A stretch of DNA of 64,000 nucleotides, from NCBI RefSeq assembly GCF_024138715.1, contig NZ_CP092074.1:1860001-1924000 (forward strand), written 5' to 3'. Made by a program: the position numbers and the translations under genes. This document shows, in pieces, positions 1-8,130 of this stretch (its first letter is position 1; each line of letters begins with the position of its first letter). The stretch is from Emticicia sp. 21SJ11W-3 (lineage in GTDB: Bacteria; Bacteroidota; Bacteroidia; Cytophagales; Spirosomataceae). Below the pieces are notes generated by a model that did no database searches, had not been told where the DNA came from, and saw nothing but the letters and a program-made list of their open reading frames with translations.

Positions 1-428
1 CAAACCCCTACCGGCTGGCGAATCATGAATTCGTCTACCCCTCTGGCTATATCTTCCGAGAAACTGCCCTGCATCATAGTTGGTATGCCGCAGGCGTTTT
101 CAACGTTTTCAATAGCACGCTGCATTTCTGCTTTGGCTTCGCCGAAAGTCTTGCCACTTTCTAATACTATAGTTCTTGAGATATCGTCAATGTTATCTTC
201 AAGCAGGGTTTTCAGCTTGAACAAATATTGCACGCGACGATGCGCCGGAACGTTTCTCCATTCAGGAAAAGCCTTCGCTGCGGCTTCAGCAGCTTGTTGC
301 ACATCCTGCACCGAACCTTGCGGTACTAGCGCTATTACCTCCTGGCTGGCAGGGTTTACTACATTCAGTGTGGCATCTGAGCTGCTGTTTACCCACTGTC
401 CGTTTATATAGTTCCTTAATTTTGTCAT
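1..428 (-). CDS. iolA: Methylmalonate-semialdehyde dehydrogenase (CoA-acylating), N-terminal part
   Basis: Only the first 142 codons are in the window; the gene continues past the left edge, so it is partial at its 3' end. Read on the minus strand from ATG at 428 it begins [12 protein letters not shown], then has the aldehyde-dehydrogenase N-terminal stretch with VNPASQEV and a segment [15 protein letters not shown] followed by IRQPVGV, which is typical of the CoA-acylating MMSDH branch rather than generic aldehyde dehydrogenases. The family oxidises (methyl)malonate semialdehyde to propionyl-CoA or acetyl-CoA with NAD+ and CoA, the last step of myo-inositol degradation and also of valine breakdown. 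It lies 27 bp downstream of iolC on the same strand, which supports the inositol role. The catalytic Cys and Glu are beyond the window and cannot be checked. Confidence 0.9.
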   Translation of the reverse strand, partial: MTKLRNYINGQWVNSSSDATLNVVNPASQEVIALVPQGSVQDVQQAAEAAAKAFPEWRNVPAHRRVQYLFKLKTLLEDNIDDISRTIVLESGKTFGEAKAEMQRAIENVENACGIPTMMQGSFSEDIARGVDEFMIRQPVGV

Positions 429-455
429 TATGTTTTAATAGAATTTTTCTGATTA

Positions 456-1475
456 TTATAAACCTCCTTTGCTGTCGGCGAAAGCCATCGCTTCTTCAAG
501 TGTTGCCATAAAGTTGGCGCACCCATGTTTGGTTACCATTATGGCCCCTGTGGCGTTGGCCATACGAACTGCTTTGTACAAACTCCAGCCTTGCAGGTAG
601 CCGTACATAAATCCGGCTGCAAAAGAATCTCCTGCCCCCAGCACATTAATTACCTCAACAGGAAAACCCGGTACTTTCACTTCTTCTTTACCAGGTTCAA
701 AAATAGAAGCGCCATCGGCTCCGCGTTTTACTATCAGGGTTTTTACCCCTTTGTTCAGAATCTCCTGAATGGCGTTGTCTATATTACCTCTGATTTCAGG
801 CGCTGAAATCTGCTGATGTTTAATTTCTAATTGTTTTGGGTCGGTCATAAACGCAGCCAGTATCTCTTCTTCAGTGCCCAATACATAGTCCATGTAAGGC
901 AGTGCGGCTCTGATGGTTACGCCAAAGGCGAGTGGGTCAAACCACTGGTCGGCTCTGAAGTCAATATCCAGTGCAGTTACGGCATTGTTCTTTTTTGCCT
1001 CTTCAATAGCATAAAACATGGCTGTGCGGCTGGGGTCTTTGCTAAAGGCGGTACCTGAAAACATTACCGAGCGATATTGTGAAATATCGGCCTGCCGTAT
1101 ATGCTCCAGATTAATGTTGATATCGGCACAATTTTCACGGTAATAAACCAGCGGGAATCTGTCCGGGGGTTCAATACCCAGAATAACTGCCGAACTTCGC
1201 GGGCCTGTTAAAGTTGGAATGACGGAGGTATCTATACCTTCTTTTTCCAGAAAATGAAGAATAAATTTACCAACCTGGTCATTACCAACGGCTGTCAGAA
1301 AACGGGTTTTCAGGCCGAGCCTCTGGCAACCTACCGCAATATTTAAAGGCGAGCCGCCAACAAATGCACCAAATGAAGTGATATCAACAAAAGGAGAACC
1401 AATATCGTTAGAATATAAATCAATTGACGAACGCCCGATTGTCAGAATATCATATTTTTTAATAGTATCTTGCAT
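456..1475 (-). CDS. iolC: 5-dehydro-2-deoxygluconokinase (PfkB-family sugar kinase)
   Basis: This is a 339-residue ribokinase/PfkB-type kinase. I place the start at ATG 1475 (MQDTIKKYDILTIGRSSIDL) because the longer open frame upstream starts with GTG and runs into the end of iolB. Visible family features are the N-terminal GRSSIDLY, the substrate-loop FGAFVGGSPLNIAVG, and the C-terminal GAGDSFAAGF signature with the catalytic Asp. IolC phosphorylates 5-dehydro-2-deoxy-D-gluconate with ATP in the myo-inositol pathway, in the cytoplasm. Placement between iolB (11-bp gap) and iolA (27-bp gap) makes this function much more likely than fructo- or ribokinase. Unlike some proteobacterial IolC proteins it lacks a fused C-terminal aldolase-like domain, since it ends shortly after the PfkB domain. 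Confidence 0.92.
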   Translation of the reverse strand: MQDTIKKYDILTIGRSSIDLYSNDIGSPFVDITSFGAFVGGSPLNIAVGCQRLGLKTRFLTAVGNDQVGKFILHFLEKEGIDTSVIPTLTGPRSSAVILGIEPPDRFPLVYYRENCADININLEHIRQADISQYRSVMFSGTAFSKDPSRTAMFYAIEEAKKNNAVTALDIDFRADQWFDPLAFGVTIRAALPYMDYVLGTEEEILAAFMTDPKQLEIKHQQISAPEIRGNIDNAIQEILNKGVKTLIVKRGADGASIFEPGKEEVKVPGFPVEVINVLGAGDSFAAGFMYGYLQGWSLYKAVRMANATGAIMVTKHGCANFMATLEEAMAFADSKGGL

Positions 1476-1486
1476 GTAGAGTTTGG

Positions 1487-2353
1487 TTAAACGTTCATGT
1501 CGGCGGTTACAAGTGGTAGCCTGGTATCCTGTGTTTTCCAGGTGCCGTAAATCCACTCGTGGTCAGGGTCGTTGGTAGCAGTCAGAACCTGGTCGCTTCC
1601 TGCCAGAAAATTAAGGTAATAGGCATGGTAGCCATGACACGCAGCCACCGGATGGTAACCCTTCGGAACCAGAACGGCTTCGTTGTTTTTTGCTCTTACA
1701 ATTTCATCAAGGCTGCGGTCATAGGTATAAACCTGCTGAATAGCGTACGCCTGTGGCGACTGAAACTTGTAAAAATAAATTTCTTCCAGTTCGGCCTCTA
1801 TTAATTTGCCGTCTGCATCAATAATCCTTTCGTCATGCTTGTGAGCAGGGAAAGAACTCCAGTTGCCTGAAGGGGTGTACACCTCAACACAAACAATTTT
1901 ATCGCAGGCAAAACCGGGCTGGATAAGACTGTTTATCTGCCGATTGGCGTTATCGCCTCCGCGAAGCTCAATGGCTGCTTCATGCGGTTGTTTCAGGTAA
2001 GGCGGAAAATCTCTTTCACTTGCTACCCATGAATAAGCAATATCTAATGTTTCGCTGGTAGCAGTAAGTGTGAATTTAGTATGACGGGATAAGTAAAGCG
2101 TATGAGCAATACCACTGAAAACATCTTTGCGCCCGTTGGATATTTCCCAGTTGCCTTTGTCAGATTCAACCCTGAAATTACCGCCAAGCACAACTATGGC
2201 CATTTCATGTTCTGTGGTATCAAATTGCCAGGTTTCACCTTTCTGCATCAGGCGGGCACCAAAGTTGAGGTGTTTCCAGCCGGCTTCTTCTGCGGTAAAA
2301 TTCTGATATACCGGGTTTTGTTGCGGTTTAACTAAAAGGTTGCTGATTTTCAT
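1487..2353 (-). CDS. iolB: 5-deoxy-glucuronate isomerase
   Basis: This 288-residue bicupin protein matches the IolB family. It isomerises 5-deoxy-glucuronate to 5-dehydro-2-deoxygluconate, the substrate of IolC, which is the next gene downstream. Characteristic stretches are NLLVKPQQNPVYQ near the N-terminus, the metal-binding FPAHKHDE in the C-terminal cupin, the following LEEIYFYKFQSPQAYAIQQVY, and GYHPVAACHGY. I chose ATG 2353 (MKISNLLVKP) over an in-frame GTG three codons upstream, because a purine-rich GTGGAG sits just ahead of the ATG. It is the first gene of the visible iolB-iolC-iolA operon; the control region lies upstream at 2354-2857. Confidence 0.93.
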   Translation of the reverse strand: MKISNLLVKPQQNPVYQNFTAEEAGWKHLNFGARLMQKGETWQFDTTEHEMAIVVLGGNFRVESDKGNWEISNGRKDVFSGIAHTLYLSRHTKFTLTATSETLDIAYSWVASERDFPPYLKQPHEAAIELRGGDNANRQINSLIQPGFACDKIVCVEVYTPSGNWSSFPAHKHDERIIDADGKLIEAELEEIYFYKFQSPQAYAIQQVYTYDRSLDEIVRAKNNEAVLVPKGYHPVAACHGYHAYYLNFLAGSDQVLTATNDPDHEWIYGTWKTQDTRLPLVTADMNV

Positions 2354-2400
2354 ACTCCACACTACAGCTAAGAAAATTTATAAGATTATATTTATAAGAA

Positions 2401-2452
2401 CTTGTATAGACAAGTGGCACTAAATTTAATGTATCTGCCTTGTATAGACAAG
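2401..2452. promoter_or_regulatory. Two identical GntR-like operator sites
   Basis: The 14-mer CTTGTATAGACAAG occurs twice in direct orientation, at 2401-2414 and 2439-2452, 38 bp start to start. Each copy is a near-perfect inverted repeat (CTTGT-N4-ACAAG), which is the general shape of GntR-family operators. They lie 48-99 bp upstream of the iolB start codon, so control of the iol operon is the natural inference. No GntR gene is in the window, so the regulator would act from elsewhere. Confidence 0.65.
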
Positions 2453-2537
2453 CGACTGCACCAGAATAATTGTTGCCATTACAAATGCCCGATGCAATAG
2501 TATTATATAAAGACTTAATATAAAAATATTTATTTTT

Positions 2538-2576
2538 GCAAACGTTTCAAATTGTCATGCAAACGTTTTAAATTGT
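2538..2576. promoter_or_regulatory. Two LacI-like operator half-sets, 21 bp apart
   Basis: Two 18-mers, GCAAACGTTTCAAATTGT (beginning 2538) and GCAAACGTTTTAAATTGT (beginning 2559), differ at one position and are offset by 21 bp, two helical turns. Each contains the palindrome AAACGTTT with a central CG, the hallmark of LacI/CcpA-family operators. They are distinct from the GntR-like pair about 90 bp closer to iolB. Whether they control iolB (leftward) or yceI (rightward) cannot be decided from sequence alone; no LacI-type gene is in the window. Confidence 0.6.
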
Positions 2577-2785
2577 TAAAAATAAAAGCTCCTCTATTGT
2601 TGGTATGTGTCAGATTTCTGGTGGCAGGCTTTTAAACATATCTTTAAAGCCATAATCTTCGTATTATTGAAAAATGCCGAGAAAATTTTGGTTTATGTCT
2701 ACTCATTTTTTTCTGTCACAGATTGCATTACATATTTGTCTGGCCAAGGGCTTGTTTATTGTTATGTTAATTCAGTAAAAATCCC

Positions 2786-2815
2786 TTGCAGATAAAATAA
2801 ATGTATATACATTTG
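2786..2815 (+). promoter_or_regulatory. Bacteroidota-type promoter for the yceI-like gene
   Basis: A TTG at 2786-2788 is followed after 19 bp by TACATTTG at 2808-2815, matching the phylum's -33 TTG / -7 TAnnTTTG arrangement. The predicted start of transcription is about 40 bp before the ATG at 2858. Confidence 0.7.
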
Positions 2816-2857
2816 TTATAATCAATTCACTATTATTAATTTAATCATTTAAGACTA

Positions 2858-3421
2858 ATGAAAAAAGCAGTTGTTTTGGTACTATGCCTATTTGTTTCAA
2901 TAGGTTCATTTGCACAAAAGTGGGTAGCAGACAAAGCCCACGCAAAAGTGAACTTTACTGTAACACACTTAATGTTGTCTGAAGTGGATGGCACTTTCAG
3001 AAATTTTGATGCCAGCATTACCTCTTCTAAAGAGGATTTTTCTGATGCAGTATTTGAATTGACAATTGACGCCAAAAGCGTTAATACTAATCAGGATAAC
3101 AGAGATGCACACTTGCAAAAAGCTGATATGTTTGATACTGAAAAGTACCCGACCATTACCTTTAAAAGCACATCTATTAAAAGTGTAGGGGCTAAAAAAT
3201 ACCAATTGGGTGGTAACCTTACTATGAAAGGTGTAACCAAGCCTGTTACTATTGACCTGACTTTAATTGGAACAACCACTAACCGTCAGGGTAAAAAAGT
3301 AGTAGGTTTCAAAGCCGCAGGTACCATCAACCGTACTGACTTTGGTGTGGGCGCTATGCCGTCAGCAGTGGTGAGCGAAGAAGTTGAACTAAGAGCCAGT
3401 GGCGAATTTGTAGCTAACTGA
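2858..3421 (+). CDS. Exported YceI-family (lipocalin-fold) protein
   Basis: The 187-residue product begins with a Sec signal peptide (MKKAVVLVLCLFVSIGSFAQ) and continues as a complete YceI domain: WVADKAHAKVNFTVTHL near residue 22, the central FELTIDAKSVNT and NRDAHLQKADMFDTEKYPTI block, and the C-terminal GTINRTDFGVG. YceI proteins form an extended lipocalin-like barrel that binds amphiphiles such as polyisoprenoids; the physiological role is unclear, so the substrate is unknown. The mature protein is expected in the periplasm. It is monocistronic: its own TAnnTTTG promoter lies upstream and a strong hairpin terminator follows the stop codon by about 15 bp. Confidence 0.9.
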   Translation: MKKAVVLVLCLFVSIGSFAQKWVADKAHAKVNFTVTHLMLSEVDGTFRNFDASITSSKEDFSDAVFELTIDAKSVNTNQDNRDAHLQKADMFDTEKYPTITFKSTSIKSVGAKKYQLGGNLTMKGVTKPVTIDLTLIGTTTNRQGKKVVGFKAAGTINRTDFGVGAMPSAVVSEEVELRASGEFVAN

Positions 3422-3435
3422 TACCTATAAATTTT

Positions 3436-3472
3436 AAAAGAGACTTTCTGAATACCGGAAAGTCTCTTTTTT
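3436..3472 (+). terminator. Rho-independent terminator after yceI
   Basis: AAAAGAGACTTTC (3436-3448) pairs with GAAAGTCTCTTTT (3458-3470) around a 9-nt loop and runs into T residues. Confidence 0.85.
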
Positions 3473-3520
3473 ATTACATTTACTTTTAGAATTATAAATC
3501 TATTACAAACATCTATAACA

Positions 3521-4051
3521 ATGAAAAAAACATCTTTACTAGTATCTCTACTGGCAATGCTTGTCTTTAGTTTCAGTAGTGCCTTTGCACTTGATAAAGA
3601 CCAGATGCTGAAAGAATGGGAGCGGGCCAAAGCCTATACCAAAGTATATCTGGAAACCATGCCGGAAGACGGATACGACTTTAAGGCTTCTCCGGATATC
3701 CGTTCTTTTGCACAGCAATTGTTGCACCTGGCCGACGCCAACTATAGTTTTGGCTCTTTGGCCAGTGGCGTAAAAAGCCCGGTAGAAAGAGGCGCCTGCG
3801 AAAAAGCAGAAGATAAATCGAAAGCGGCTACTACCAAAATGGTTTTAGACAGCTACGACTTTGTTATCAATGCCCTTAAAGGTATGACAGACGCACAGCT
3901 GAAAGAAATGGTAACCTTTGGCAACAGAGGTGAAATGAGCAAAGAACTGGTATTTGCCAAGGCGTTTGAGCACCAGACTCATCATCGCGGACAAACCACC
4001 ATTTACATCCGTCTGAAAGGTATAAAACCACCAAATGAAATGTTGTTTTAA
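3521..4051 (+). CDS. Exported DinB-like four-helix protein
   Basis: This 176-residue protein has a Sec signal peptide (cleavage probably after SSAFA, about residue 23) followed by a DinB/DfsB-type four-helix bundle. The likely metal-binding histidines are in QQLLHLADANY and in the C-terminal HQTHHRGQTTIYIRL. DinB-superfamily proteins are a broad group of metal-dependent enzymes including thiol transferases and are usually cytosolic, so a signal peptide is noteworthy. A second DinB with an export-like N-terminus lies at 27124-27687 and shares the HHRGQ motif. The gene stands alone between two terminators. The function cannot be assigned beyond the fold. Confidence 0.82.
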   Translation: MKKTSLLVSLLAMLVFSFSSAFALDKDQMLKEWERAKAYTKVYLETMPEDGYDFKASPDIRSFAQQLLHLADANYSFGSLASGVKSPVERGACEKAEDKSKAATTKMVLDSYDFVINALKGMTDAQLKEMVTFGNRGEMSKELVFAKAFEHQTHHRGQTTIYIRLKGIKPPNEMLF

Positions 4052-4060
4052 CGATTAGCG

Positions 4061-4102
4061 AACCCGTTCAGAAACTAGCCTGAACGGGTTTTGTTTTTTT
4101 TA
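4061..4102 (+). terminator. Rho-independent terminator after DinB gene
   Basis: AACCCGTTCAG (4061-4071) pairs with CTGAACGGGTT (4080-4090), an 11-bp perfect stem followed by a T-rich tract. Confidence 0.9.
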
Positions 4103-4199
4103 AGATGCCCGAATAATTCTAAATATTGCTGAACAAAAACGGCTTTCCGGGCGTTCTGTTATTAGAAAAATACAAAACGGCTTCGGCTATTGATATACT

Positions 4200-5486
4200 A
4201 TGGAACCTAATATTCCGGATACTTCTCAGAAACGCATCGTAATTGTAGGCGCTGGTTTTGGAGGCCTGGCATTGGCACAGAAACTCGAAAAAAACGATGT
4301 TCAAATCGTATTAATTGACAAAAATAATTACCACCAGTTTCAACCACTCTTTTACCAGGTGGCTATGGCAGGGTTAGAGCCCAGCTCTATATCTTTTCCG
4401 CTCCGGAAAATATTCCAGAAGAAAAAAAACATTCATATCCGTATTACAAGCGTAACAAGAGTAGTGCCGTCAGAACAGAAAATAGAAACAGAACTGGGCG
4501 ATGTGCATTACGATTACCTGGTTTTGGCAATGGGTGCAGGTACCAATTTTTTTGGTATGCAAAACATGATAAACAATGCCATACCCATGAAATCGGTGTC
4601 GGAGGCAATCTACTTAAGAAACCGGGTATTGCAGAATTTTGAAGATGCCTTAACCGCCGAAGACGCCGAAACCCGTGAAGGCCTGATGAACATGGTGGTG
4701 GTAGGTGGCGGCCCGACAGGTGTGGAGGTATCCGGGACATTGGCAGAAATGAAAAAAATGATTTTGCCAAAAGATTATCCCGAGCTTGATTTCAACATGA
4801 TGAAAATCTATCTGTTTGAGTCTTCGCCTCATGTATTAGAAGTGATGTCTGACGAGGCCTCGGTTAAAGGAAAAGAATATCTTGAGCGGTTAGGTGTAAT
4901 TGTAAGGGCTGGTGAAAGAATTGTAGATTTTGACGGGCAATTTGCTTACACGAGTAACAATGAGAAAATCAGAACCCATAATGTGGTTTGGGCTGCGGGT
5001 GTAAAAGGCAATACTATTGAAGGTTTTGCTCCGGAAGTGTATGGAAGAGGCGGGAGAATGAAAGTTAATCAGTTTAACCAGGTAGACGGCTATCAGAATA
5101 TTTTTGCGGTGGGCGATATTGCTTTAATGAGCGGAGATGAGAAATTTCCGAACGGGCACCCACAGGTAGCGCAACCGGCTATTCAACAAGGTAAACTACT
5201 GGCAAAGAATATCCTTAACCTGATGAAAGGCGAAGATTTGAAACCATTCAGTTATAAAGACCTGGGTTCAATGGCAACAGTGGGCAGAAACCTGGCGGTG
5301 GTAGATTTACCTTTCTGGAAGTTCCAGGGGGCATTTGCCTGGTACGTCTGGATGTTTGTGCATCTGATGTCTATTCTCGGCGTTAAGAACAAAGTGATGG
5401 TATTTATTAATTGGGTTTGGAGCTATATTACTTACGATCAGTCGCTGCGATTAATCATCAGGCCTAAAACCAAAGTCAGTAATTAG
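4200..5486 (+). CDS. ndh: Type II NADH:quinone oxidoreductase (NDH-2)
   Basis: The 428-residue protein is a two-dinucleotide-binding-domain flavoprotein. The FAD-binding motif GAGFGG is at residues 17-22, the NADH-binding motif VVVGGGPTGVEVSG at about 165-178, and the FAD/quinone-side motif NIFAVGDIA at about 300. NYHQFQPLFYQVA near residue 40 is typical of NDH-2. The enzyme passes electrons from NADH to quinone without pumping protons. The C-terminal portion (FQGAFAWYVWMFVHLMSILG) is amphipathic to hydrophobic, consistent with attachment to the inner membrane. It is transcribed alone and ends at a hairpin. No TAnnTTTG box is evident in the 97 bp upstream. Confidence 0.9.
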   Translation: MEPNIPDTSQKRIVIVGAGFGGLALAQKLEKNDVQIVLIDKNNYHQFQPLFYQVAMAGLEPSSISFPLRKIFQKKKNIHIRITSVTRVVPSEQKIETELGDVHYDYLVLAMGAGTNFFGMQNMINNAIPMKSVSEAIYLRNRVLQNFEDALTAEDAETREGLMNMVVVGGGPTGVEVSGTLAEMKKMILPKDYPELDFNMMKIYLFESSPHVLEVMSDEASVKGKEYLERLGVIVRAGERIVDFDGQFAYTSNNEKIRTHNVVWAAGVKGNTIEGFAPEVYGRGGRMKVNQFNQVDGYQNIFAVGDIALMSGDEKFPNGHPQVAQPAIQQGKLLAKNILNLMKGEDLKPFSYKDLGSMATVGRNLAVVDLPFWKFQGAFAWYVWMFVHLMSILGVKNKVMVFINWVWSYITYDQSLRLIIRPKTKVSN

Positions 5487-5506
5487 CGAATCATCAGATA
5501 TCACAA

Positions 5507-5533
5507 GGGAGAATGAGAATTCTCTCTTTTTTT
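5507..5533 (+). terminator. Terminator after ndh
   Basis: GGGAGAAT (5507-5514) pairs with ATTCTCTC (5519-5526), with one G-T pair and a 4-nt loop, followed by seven T residues. Confidence 0.75.
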
Positions 5534-5537
5534 ATTA

Positions 5538-5545
5538 TAAATTTG
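5538..5545 (+). promoter_or_regulatory. Possible -7 box for the serine hydrolase-YdjC gene
   Basis: TAAATTTG fits the Bacteroidota TAnnTTTG consensus and lies directly after the ndh terminator, about 110 bp before the chosen start. No clear TTG is at the right upstream distance, so this is tentative. Confidence 0.4.
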
Positions 5546-5655
5546 CTTTAATCGAAAGGCGCAAGGATGTTAAGGTTTAAGGCATTATGAAAATAAACAG
5601 ATATTCCATAACTTTCAAACTCATATTCAACTATATAACCTGTCTAAAACTACCT

Positions 5656-7992
5656 ATGATGAAAAAGACGTTTCTACTGCTTTTTCTGAGCGTGTATGTA
5701 TTCGCTCAGAAAAATACTTCTTTGCCCAGAAGCACCCCTGAAGCTGAAGGGGTTTCAAGCGAGGGCATTATTCAGTTTCTGGAAGCCGCCGGAAAAAGCA
5801 AACTTGAGTTTCACAGCTATATGATTCTACGTCATGGGAAAGTGGTGGCTGAGGGCTGGTGGAATCCGTACAGAGCAGACTTAAAACATACTATGTATTC
5901 GTGCAGCAAAAGTTTTACAGCCACCGCTGTAGGTTTTGCAGTTGCCGAGAAACGGTTAACGGTTGACGATAAAGTGATTTCCTTCTTCCCGGATGATTTG
6001 CCAAAAACAATAAGCGCTAATCTGGCTGAGCTACGCGTAAAAGACCTGCTAAGCATGAGTGCCGGACAAGCCCCAGACCCCACCGGCCCTGTTGCAATTA
6101 GCGACAATTGGGTAAAAACTTTTCTCAGTACTCCTATTGTTAATAAGCCCGGTACTAAGTTTCTGTACAACTCTGTAGCAACTTACATGCTCTCAGCTAT
6201 TGTACAGAAAGTGACAGGGGATAAAATAGTAGATTACCTGAAACCCAGGTTGTTTGACCCACTTGGTATTGAGGGCATAGACTGGGAGGTTGACCCGCAC
6301 GGAATTAATACCGGTGGTTGGGGATTAAGATTAAAAACTGAAGACATGGCCAAATTCGGCCAGATGTTTCTGCAAAAAGGCAAATGGAAAGGCAAACAAA
6401 TTTTACCCGCAGCCTGGGTAGAGGAAGCCTCAACCATGAAAATAATGCAAGACCCTGATGCCCCTCAGGCCAAAAAAGATTCAAGCGACTGGCTGCAGGG
6501 CTATTGCTATCAGATGTGGCGTTGCCGTAATAATGCGTATCGTGGAGACGGCGCTAATGGTCAGTTTATAATAGTTATGCCTGATCAGGATGCAGTAGTT
6601 TTACTAACAGCAGAAGCACCCGATATGCAGTCAGAAATCAACCTGGTCTGGAAATACATTCTTCCGGCATTCAAGCCTGAAAAATTGCCTGCCAATGCCA
6701 AAGCGCTTGCAGTGTTAAAAGAAAAATCGAAACAACTGGCATTGCCTATTCCTCAAAAGAATGCAGGTTCAGCTTTAGAATCTAAGATTTCAGGCAGAAC
6801 TTTTGGCGTAATAGCCAAAGACAAATCACTTGCCAGTGTCGGGTTTGAGTTTAAGAACAATATTTGTTATCTGAGTTTAGAAACTGACTCAGTAACGCAC
6901 CGGATTCCGTTTGGTGCAGGCAAATGGGAGTATAGCGAAACCACCAAATTTGGGCCCTATCTGGTTGCAAGGGCTAAAGCCAATCGTTCTTATATACCTA
7001 CTTTTAAAGTGGCAGGCAGCTATACCTGGAATGGCGATGATAACCTGGAATTAACCCTGAGATACATTGAAAGCCCTCATACAGAAACCCTGAAATTTGC
7101 CTTTAATGGCGACAATGTGGGTATTGAAATAGCCAGTATTTTCTCTAAGATTAATAAAAAAGGTGTTTTGAGAAACACAATAAGCAATGCACCAAAACTG
7201 ATTGTGCGAGGTGACGACATGGGCTATTCTCACTCTGGCAATGAGGCATTGATTAAGTGCTATAAAGAAGGAATCGAAACATCTATAGAAGTAATCGCGC
7301 CATCGCCCTGGTTCCCGGAGGCGGTAAAATTATTAGACCAAAATAAGAGTATTGACGCAGGTCTGCATTTTGCCATTACCAGCGAATGGGACAATGTAAA
7401 GTGGAGACCATTGACGGATGCTCCGAGCTTAAGAGATAAAGACGGCTATTTTTATCCGATGTTATTCCATAATAACAATTACCTGCAACAGGCAGTGATG
7501 GACAATGCCTGGAAACTTGCTGATATTGAGAAAGAGCTTCGCGCGCAGATACAGTTAGCGCTGAAATATATTCCCCGGTTAAGCCATATATCAGGCCACA
7601 TGGGTAGTGTGGCGTTTACGCCTGAGGTAAAAGAAATGGCCAAAAGAGTGGCTAAAGAATATAATCTGGCTTTGGTAGATGCCGATAGTCAGAAAGATTT
7701 TGGTATCAGCTACACCGGTTTTGATTTCAGAAATAAAACTACTGCCGAACGAATAGATGCATTTATCAGCATGCTTGATAAATTGGAAGAAGGCAAAACC
7801 TATGTGTACGTAGAGCATCCTGGTCTGGATAATGATGAACTGAAAGCCATTCACCACATTGGTTATGAAGATGTTGCACAGGGCCGGCAGGATGTAACCC
7901 ATATTTTTACCAGCGACAAAGTTAAAGAAGCCATTGAACGCAAAGGCATTAAACTGGTAAGCTACAAAGAGGTTATTCAGCCAAAGAAATAA
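5656..7992 (+). CDS. Exported fusion of a class C beta-lactamase-like serine hydrolase and a YdjC/ChbG-type deacetylase
   Basis: The start is placed at ATG 5656 because the signal peptide (MMKKTFLLLFLSVYVFAQ) begins there; an ORF extends 23 codons further upstream without one. The N-terminal half (about residues 20-345) is a serine hydrolase of the beta-lactamase/PBP class C family, with nucleophile motif SCSK at 82-85 and YNS at 171-173. After a linker of about 160 residues, the C-terminal part (about 513-778) matches the YdjC/ChbG carbohydrate-deacetylase family: RGDDMG at 518-523, GLHF at 569, HISGHMGS at 644-651 and EHPG at 720-723 carry the expected metal-binding Asp/His set. Both sites look intact. 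An exported enzyme that trims esters/amides and N-acetyl groups from glycans is plausible but is inference; the exact substrate is unknown. Confidence 0.85.
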   Translation: MMKKTFLLLFLSVYVFAQKNTSLPRSTPEAEGVSSEGIIQFLEAAGKSKLEFHSYMILRHGKVVAEGWWNPYRADLKHTMYSCSKSFTATAVGFAVAEKRLTVDDKVISFFPDDLPKTISANLAELRVKDLLSMSAGQAPDPTGPVAISDNWVKTFLSTPIVNKPGTKFLYNSVATYMLSAIVQKVTGDKIVDYLKPRLFDPLGIEGIDWEVDPHGINTGGWGLRLKTEDMAKFGQMFLQKGKWKGKQILPAAWVEEASTMKIMQDPDAPQAKKDSSDWLQGYCYQMWRCRNNAYRGDGANGQFIIVMPDQDAVVLLTAEAPDMQSEINLVWKYILPAFKPEKLPANAKALAVLKEKSKQLALPIPQKNAGSALESKISGRTFGVIAKDKSLASVGFEFKNNICYLSLETDSVTHRIPFGAGKWEYSETTKFGPYLVARAKANRSYIPTFKVAGSYTWNGDDNLELTLRYIESPHTETLKFAFNGDNVGIEIASIFSKINKKGVLRNTISNAPKLIVRGDDMGYSHSGNEALIKCYKEGIETSIEVIAPSPWFPEAVKLLDQNKSIDAGLHFAITSEWDNVKWRPLTDAPSLRDKDGYFYPMLFHNNNYLQQAVMDNAWKLADIEKELRAQIQLALKYIPRLSHISGHMGSVAFTPEVKEMAKRVAKEYNLALVDADSQKDFGISYTGFDFRNKTTAERIDAFISMLDKLEEGKTYVYVEHPGLDNDELKAIHHIGYEDVAQGRQDVTHIFTSDKVKEAIERKGIKLVSYKEVIQPKK

Positions 7993-8130
7993 CCATACAG
8001 GTTGCAACAATAGCCAATGCTGTTTTCAGTGTTGGCTTTTGTTTTTGATTTATTAGTGCTCTTACATTCGTTTTTTCTGAAATTCAATTAAATTGGTATT
8101 CAAATCAATCAACAATACTATTTTGTGCCA

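Noticed and set aside
2607-2795. 62-codon frame in the iolB-yceI control region
   Set aside because: It starts with GTG, has no recognisable features and ends within the yceI promoter.
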